Shown here: positions 5,638-8,038 of the stretch, piece after piece
How positions within the stretch are numbered: the stretch's first letter is position 1
How the letters are laid out: every line of letters begins with the position of its first letter
Assembly: GCA_046542305.1 (NCBI GenBank)
Contig: JBKHBQ010000183.1
Span: 1 to 8,038, forward strand
Origin: JBKHBQ01 sp046542305
Lineage (GTDB): Bacteria > Bacteroidota > Bacteroidia > Bacteroidales > 4484-276
DNA: 8,038 bases
Direction of reading: 5' to 3'
Translations under genes and position numbers: made by a program
The notes under the pieces: generated by a model
Databases searched by the model: none
Seen by the model: the letters and a program-made list of their open reading frames with translations, nothing else
What the model was told of the DNA's origin: nothing

Positions 5638-6654
5638 ATGAACATACAGGAGAACGTTCAGCTCAAAACATACAATACTTTTGGTGTGAAAGCCAGAGCT
5701 TCCCGCTTTGCTATTGTGAAGGATGCCGGTGACTTAACCGGATTTATCCGGAACTATGCCAGTCGCCGCGAAAACCTGATGATCCTGAATGGAGGGAGTA
5801 ATGTGCTGTTTACCCGCGATTTCGAAGGAATACTTTTTAAACTCGAAACACAGGGAATCACGAAAGCTAAGGAGGATCAGGATTATGTGTGGCTGCAGGT
5901 AGCTGCAGGGGTTAACTGGCATGAATTTGTGACCAGTTGCATCCGGAATAATCTCGGCGGGGTCGAAAACCTGTCGCTGATACCGGGCAACACCGGAGCG
6001 GCGCCGATCCAGAATATCGGAGCCTATGGCGTAGAGCAGAAAGATGTATTTGAAGAACTGGAAGCCCTGAATATTCACAACGGGGAAATCAGGCAATTCG
6101 ATGCGGCAGCATGCAGGTTTGGCTATCGCGATAGTATTTTCAAGACTGAGGAACGCGGCAATTGGATCGTGTTGCGTGTGACTTACCGGCTGCGGAAAAA
6201 CCCTGAATTCAATACCACGTACGGAGCTATTCAATCGGAACTCGAAAAAATGGGGGTGGATGAGTTCTCGGTTCAGTCCATCGGACAGGCGGTGTGTAAT
6301 ATCCGCAGCAGCAAGCTTCCTGATACTGAAGTGGTGGGCAACGCTGGCAGTTTCTTCAAAAATCCTCTTGTTCCAAAAAAAACGGCTGAAGAATTAAAGG
6401 CGGAATTTCCGCAGATGGTAGCCTATGAAGCGGATGAATATCATACGAAACTGGCTGCCGGCTGGCTCATCGATACCCTCGGCTGGAAGGGTTATCGCGA
6501 AGGCGACGCCGGGGTGTGGAAATCTCAGGCGCTGGTGCTGGTAAACTACGGAAACGCCACCGGAGCAGATATCCTCAGGCTTGCTGAAAAAATTCAGGAT
6601 TCGGTGCACAAGCGCTTCGGTATTCTGCTCGAACCCGAGGTAAACATTGTGTGA
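5638..6654 (+). CDS. murB: UDP-N-acetylenolpyruvoylglucosamine reductase
   Basis: Cytoplasmic FAD enzyme that reduces UDP-GlcNAc-enolpyruvate to UDP-MurNAc with NADPH, the second committed step of peptidoglycan precursor synthesis. The 338-aa product starts with LKTYNTFGVKA, typical of MurB. The FAD-binding part has LNGGSNVLFTRDFEGILF (50-67) and LSLIPGNTGAAPIQNIGAYG (112-131). The MurB-specific parts are FGYRDSIFK (161-169), with the conserved Arg164, and GNAGSFFKNP (234-243), where Ser238 is the expected proton donor. The C-terminal LEPEVNIV supplies the conserved Glu. The YRDSIFK loop and the length, close to E. coli MurB (342 aa), place it with type I enzymes. ATG 5638 gives the family N-terminus; no clear Shine-Dalgarno precedes it. 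The stop overlaps a GTG that could begin the DUF2752 gene. Confidence 0.97.
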   Translation: MNIQENVQLKTYNTFGVKARASRFAIVKDAGDLTGFIRNYASRRENLMILNGGSNVLFTRDFEGILFKLETQGITKAKEDQDYVWLQVAAGVNWHEFVTSCIRNNLGGVENLSLIPGNTGAAPIQNIGAYGVEQKDVFEELEALNIHNGEIRQFDAAACRFGYRDSIFKTEERGNWIVLRVTYRLRKNPEFNTTYGAIQSELEKMGVDEFSVQSIGQAVCNIRSSKLPDTEVVGNAGSFFKNPLVPKKTAEELKAEFPQMVAYEADEYHTKLAAGWLIDTLGWKGYREGDAGVWKSQALVLVNYGNATGADILRLAEKIQDSVHKRFGILLEPEVNIV

Positions 6655-7082
6655 ATCCTGAAAAATATGCAGTTGCAGGCTCATTATCTTACATTACATT
6701 GCAGGGTGGCGCCGGGGATAGAAAGTTTTTATCTTTGTTAAAAAGAAAATATTCACACTTGGCGAATAGATTGAAGCATATCACCAAATGGCTTTATCAA
6801 AACCTGGAATTGATTTTCTGGATTTCCGCTATCCTTGCTTTGTTCATGATCAGGCCGGGTGAGTCACATTTTAGCCTCTGCCCGCTGCAAAACCTCGGAA
6901 TCGATCACTGCCCGGGTTGCGGCCTGGGACGTTCCTGCTCGCTGGCCCTTCACGGGAATATTTTGGAATCGCTTAGCATGCATCCCTTTGGAATCTTTGC
7001 ACTGATTGTAATTCTTCACCGCATATTTATCCTGATTACAAATTCGATTAAATTCAGTCATCCAAAAACACATCAGCTATGA
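6651..7082 (+). CDS. DUF2752 family membrane protein
   Basis: Small inner-membrane protein of the DUF2752 family, function unknown. The signature is clear: SLCPLQNLGIDHCPGCGLGR at residues 75-94 of the longest frame, with Cys77 and the CPGCG pair Cys87/Cys90, then LALHGNILESLSMHPFG. This Cys pattern could bind a metal or form disulfides. Hydrophobic segments lie at about 52-67 and 114-130. The start is uncertain: the outermost GTG at 6651 overlaps the murB stop by 4 bp, but the next 35 codons look unlike coding sequence and contain a perfect TAnnTTTG box at 6730-6737. A TTG start at 6759 or 6771, after an A-rich stretch, would give 107 or 103 aa and may be correct. The 3' end overlaps the TM2 gene by ATGA, a pairing also known elsewhere in Bacteroidetes. 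Confidence 0.8.
   Translation: MNPEKYAVAGSLSYITLQGGAGDRKFLSLLKRKYSHLANRLKHITKWLYQNLELIFWISAILALFMIRPGESHFSLCPLQNLGIDHCPGCGLGRSCSLALHGNILESLSMHPFGIFALIVILHRIFILITNSIKFSHPKTHQL
6730..6737 (+). promoter_or_regulatory. Bacteroidetes -7 box before DUF2752/TM2
   Basis: TATCTTTG matches the Bacteroidetes primary-sigma -7 consensus TAnnTTTG exactly. No good -33 TTTG is found at the usual 19-21 bp upstream, so it is a tentative promoter. If real, transcription would start near 6744, after the GTG at 6651, supporting a shorter DUF2752 protein. Confidence 0.4.
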
Positions 7083-7426
7083 ATACCGTATTGAAATACC
7101 TGCCCGAAGTGCAGGGAAACGAATTGTATTTCCTTAATGATCTTTTTAAGGATTTAACAGAGGATGAGGCGCGCGATTTTGCAAATATCTACCGCTCCCG
7201 CCGCCGCGATCCAAATATCATTTTAATTACTACCCTGCTCGGTTTTATCGGCCTTGCCGGAATACAACGTTTTATTACCGAACAAATCGGGCTTGGCCTG
7301 CTTTACTTTTTTACCGCCGGACTTTGCTTTATCGGTACCATCGTCGATTTGGTGAATTACCAGAATATCGCCTTCGACTACAACCGCCGCATCGCACACG
7401 AGGTGGCTTCGATTCTGCGCAGGTAG
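7079..7426 (+). CDS. TM2 domain protein
   Basis: Small membrane protein of 115 aa with a C-terminal TM2 domain (about residues 47-94): two helices joined by a short loop, seen as IILITTLLGFIGLAGIQRF and GLGLLYFFTAGLCFIGTIVD, with the family's Gly-rich first helix, the Arg-Phe turn and the Asp closing the second helix. The N-terminal 45 residues are soluble and acidic (KDLTEDEARDFANIYRSRR) and probably helical; the C-terminal tail (YNRRIAHEVASILRR) is basic. Function is unknown. It starts inside the DUF2752 stop (ATGA), so translation is probably coupled, and the two products may work together in the membrane. A strong terminator follows 27 bp after the TAG. Confidence 0.85.
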   Translation: MNTVLKYLPEVQGNELYFLNDLFKDLTEDEARDFANIYRSRRRDPNIILITTLLGFIGLAGIQRFITEQIGLGLLYFFTAGLCFIGTIVDLVNYQNIAFDYNRRIAHEVASILRR

Positions 7427-7453
7427 CCAGGCGCTTTCAAAAAAAAATTATCT

Positions 7454-7492
7454 ACCGGTATCAGAGGCTTTTGGTGCCGGTTTCTTATTTTT
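7454..7492 (+). terminator. Intrinsic terminator after the TM2 gene
   Basis: A 12-bp stem, 7454-7465 (ACCGGTATCAGA) with 7470-7481 (TTTGGTGCCGGT), is continuous with three G-U pairs and a four-base GGCT loop, and is followed by TTCTTATTTTT (7482-7492). This is the best hairpin in the window and ends the murB-DUF2752-TM2 group. Its T-rich tail also contains the -7 box of the next gene. Confidence 0.75.
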
Positions 7493-7493
7493 G
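7486..7493 (+). promoter_or_regulatory. Bacteroidetes -7 box before the GH3 gene
   Basis: TATTTTTG fits TAnnTTTG exactly and lies 57 bp before the GH3-like start codon. The only nearby TTTG (7470-7473) is 12 bp upstream, shorter than the expected spacing and inside the terminator stem. It is a plausible but unproven promoter. Confidence 0.4.
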
Positions 7494-7550
7494 TGCAATT
7501 TTTCGGGACATTGCCGGTTTATCCCTATTACAAACAAAAACCGGGAATCA

Positions 7551-8038
7551 ATGAGGGTGATTTCTTCAATTATACTGCTTTTTACTTTTTACGCGAGCAC
7601 TGTGCCTGGTTCGTTTGCACAGCAGAATCAAGTATTTTCTGATAAACCATACATCAGCACAAGTCAGCAAAAAGTCTGGGTGGATTCGGTATTCAATACC
7701 CTCAGTATGGATGAGCAGATTGCCCAATTGCTGATGATCAGAACCTATTCCAACAAGAACCGGGAATACTACGACAGCATCAGCCGGCTGATCATGAAGT
7801 ACAATATAGGCGGATTAACATTTTTCCAGGGCAGTCCTCAACAGCAGGCCGAACTAACCAACCACTGGCAGCGGGTGGCAAAAACTCCGCTCCTCGTCTC
7901 CATCGACGCCGAATGGGGGCTGGGGATGCGCCTCGACAGTGTAATGGATTTCCCCGAACAAATGACGCTCGGAGCCATTCAGGACAATGAGCTGATCTAT
8001 AAAATGGGTTATCAAATCGGGGAGCAGTGCCGGCGCAT
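7551..8038 (+). CDS. Secreted GH3 family glycosidase (beta-N-acetylglucosaminidase-like), 3' end cut
   Basis: The first 162 codons of an exported glycoside hydrolase family 3 protein; the frame is open to the right edge. MRVISSIILLFTFYASTVPG is a signal peptide with probable cleavage after S-F-A (residue 23). The GH3 N-terminal barrel begins near residue 40: WVDSVFNTLSMDEQIAQLLM, then YNIGGLTFFQGSPQQQAEL at 84-102 and TPLLVSIDAEWGLGMRLDS at 112-130, followed by FPEQMTLGAI. These are typical of the NagZ-like branch, which removes terminal GlcNAc from muropeptides. The KHFPGHG-type region and the catalytic nucleophile would lie beyond the window. In Bacteroidetes such proteins often carry a C-terminal beta-lactamase-like domain, which cannot be checked here. 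It has its own probable promoter behind a terminator, so it is a separate unit from murB. Confidence 0.9.
   Translation, partial: MRVISSIILLFTFYASTVPGSFAQQNQVFSDKPYISTSQQKVWVDSVFNTLSMDEQIAQLLMIRTYSNKNREYYDSISRLIMKYNIGGLTFFQGSPQQQAELTNHWQRVAKTPLLVSIDAEWGLGMRLDSVMDFPEQMTLGAIQDNELIYKMGYQIGEQCRR

Noticed and set aside
5734..6234. Minus-strand open frame inside murB
   Set aside because: murB is unambiguous on the plus strand over the same bases; the antisense product shows no family features.
7324..7554. Plus-strand open frame over the end of the TM2 gene and the following gap
   Set aside because: It runs through the terminator hairpin and has no recognisable features; the TM2 and GH3 frames account for the coding signal.
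1..8038. Insertion sequences, CRISPR arrays, tRNA or rRNA genes
   Set aside because: I saw no transposase fragments, regularly spaced repeats, or cloverleaf or rRNA-like stretches on either strand.

Overview
The window reads as a chromosomal segment from a Bacteroidetes-type bacterium, most likely an anaerobic member of the Bacteroidales or a relative. The evidence is an Rnf complex gene run ending in G-E-A order, a DUF4136 lipoprotein, a TRL-like lipoprotein, a DUF2752/TM2 gene pair, a secreted GH3 glucosaminidase start, generally weak Shine-Dalgarno sequences, and TAnnTTTG-type -7 boxes. This assignment is inferred from gene content; no rRNA or tRNA is present to confirm it.

Layout. Positions 2-1666 (+) hold the 3' end of an rnf operon: rnfG (5'-truncated by the window edge), rnfE and rnfA. 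These are the membrane and flavoprotein parts of the ion-pumping ferredoxin:NAD+ oxidoreductase. A MarC-family membrane protein follows on the same strand (1746-2402). Next comes a minus-strand block. Read in its own direction it contains a TRL-like lipoprotein (5360-5049), a terminator-like hairpin (5009-4965), an unrecognised lipoprotein (4952-4467), an unrecognised secreted protein (4470-3949), a six-TM potassium-channel-like protein (3900-3208) and a DUF4136 lipoprotein (3215-2616). Directly after the last stop lies a decayed, frameshifted second DUF4136 copy (2611-2440) that abuts the 3' end of the marC-like gene. The stop/start overlaps (4 bp and 8 bp) suggest that the four genes from the unknown lipoprotein to DUF4136 form a translationally coupled operon.

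An AT-rich divergent intergenic region (5361-5637) separates this block from murB (5638-6654, +), which encodes a peptidoglycan precursor enzyme. murB is followed with overlap by a DUF2752 protein (6651-7082) and a TM2-domain protein (7079-7426). A strong hairpin terminator (7454-7492) closes this group. The window ends inside a secreted GH3-family beta-N-acetylglucosaminidase-like gene (7551 to the edge).

Functionally, the left end concerns redox-driven ion transport. The centre is an envelope operon joining a K+-channel-like membrane protein to lipoproteins and an exported protein of unknown role. The right end concerns cell wall synthesis and probable muropeptide or glycan hydrolysis. The least described parts are the channel/lipoprotein operon, the relic DUF4136 copy, and the hairpin sitting just before that operon's first start codon.
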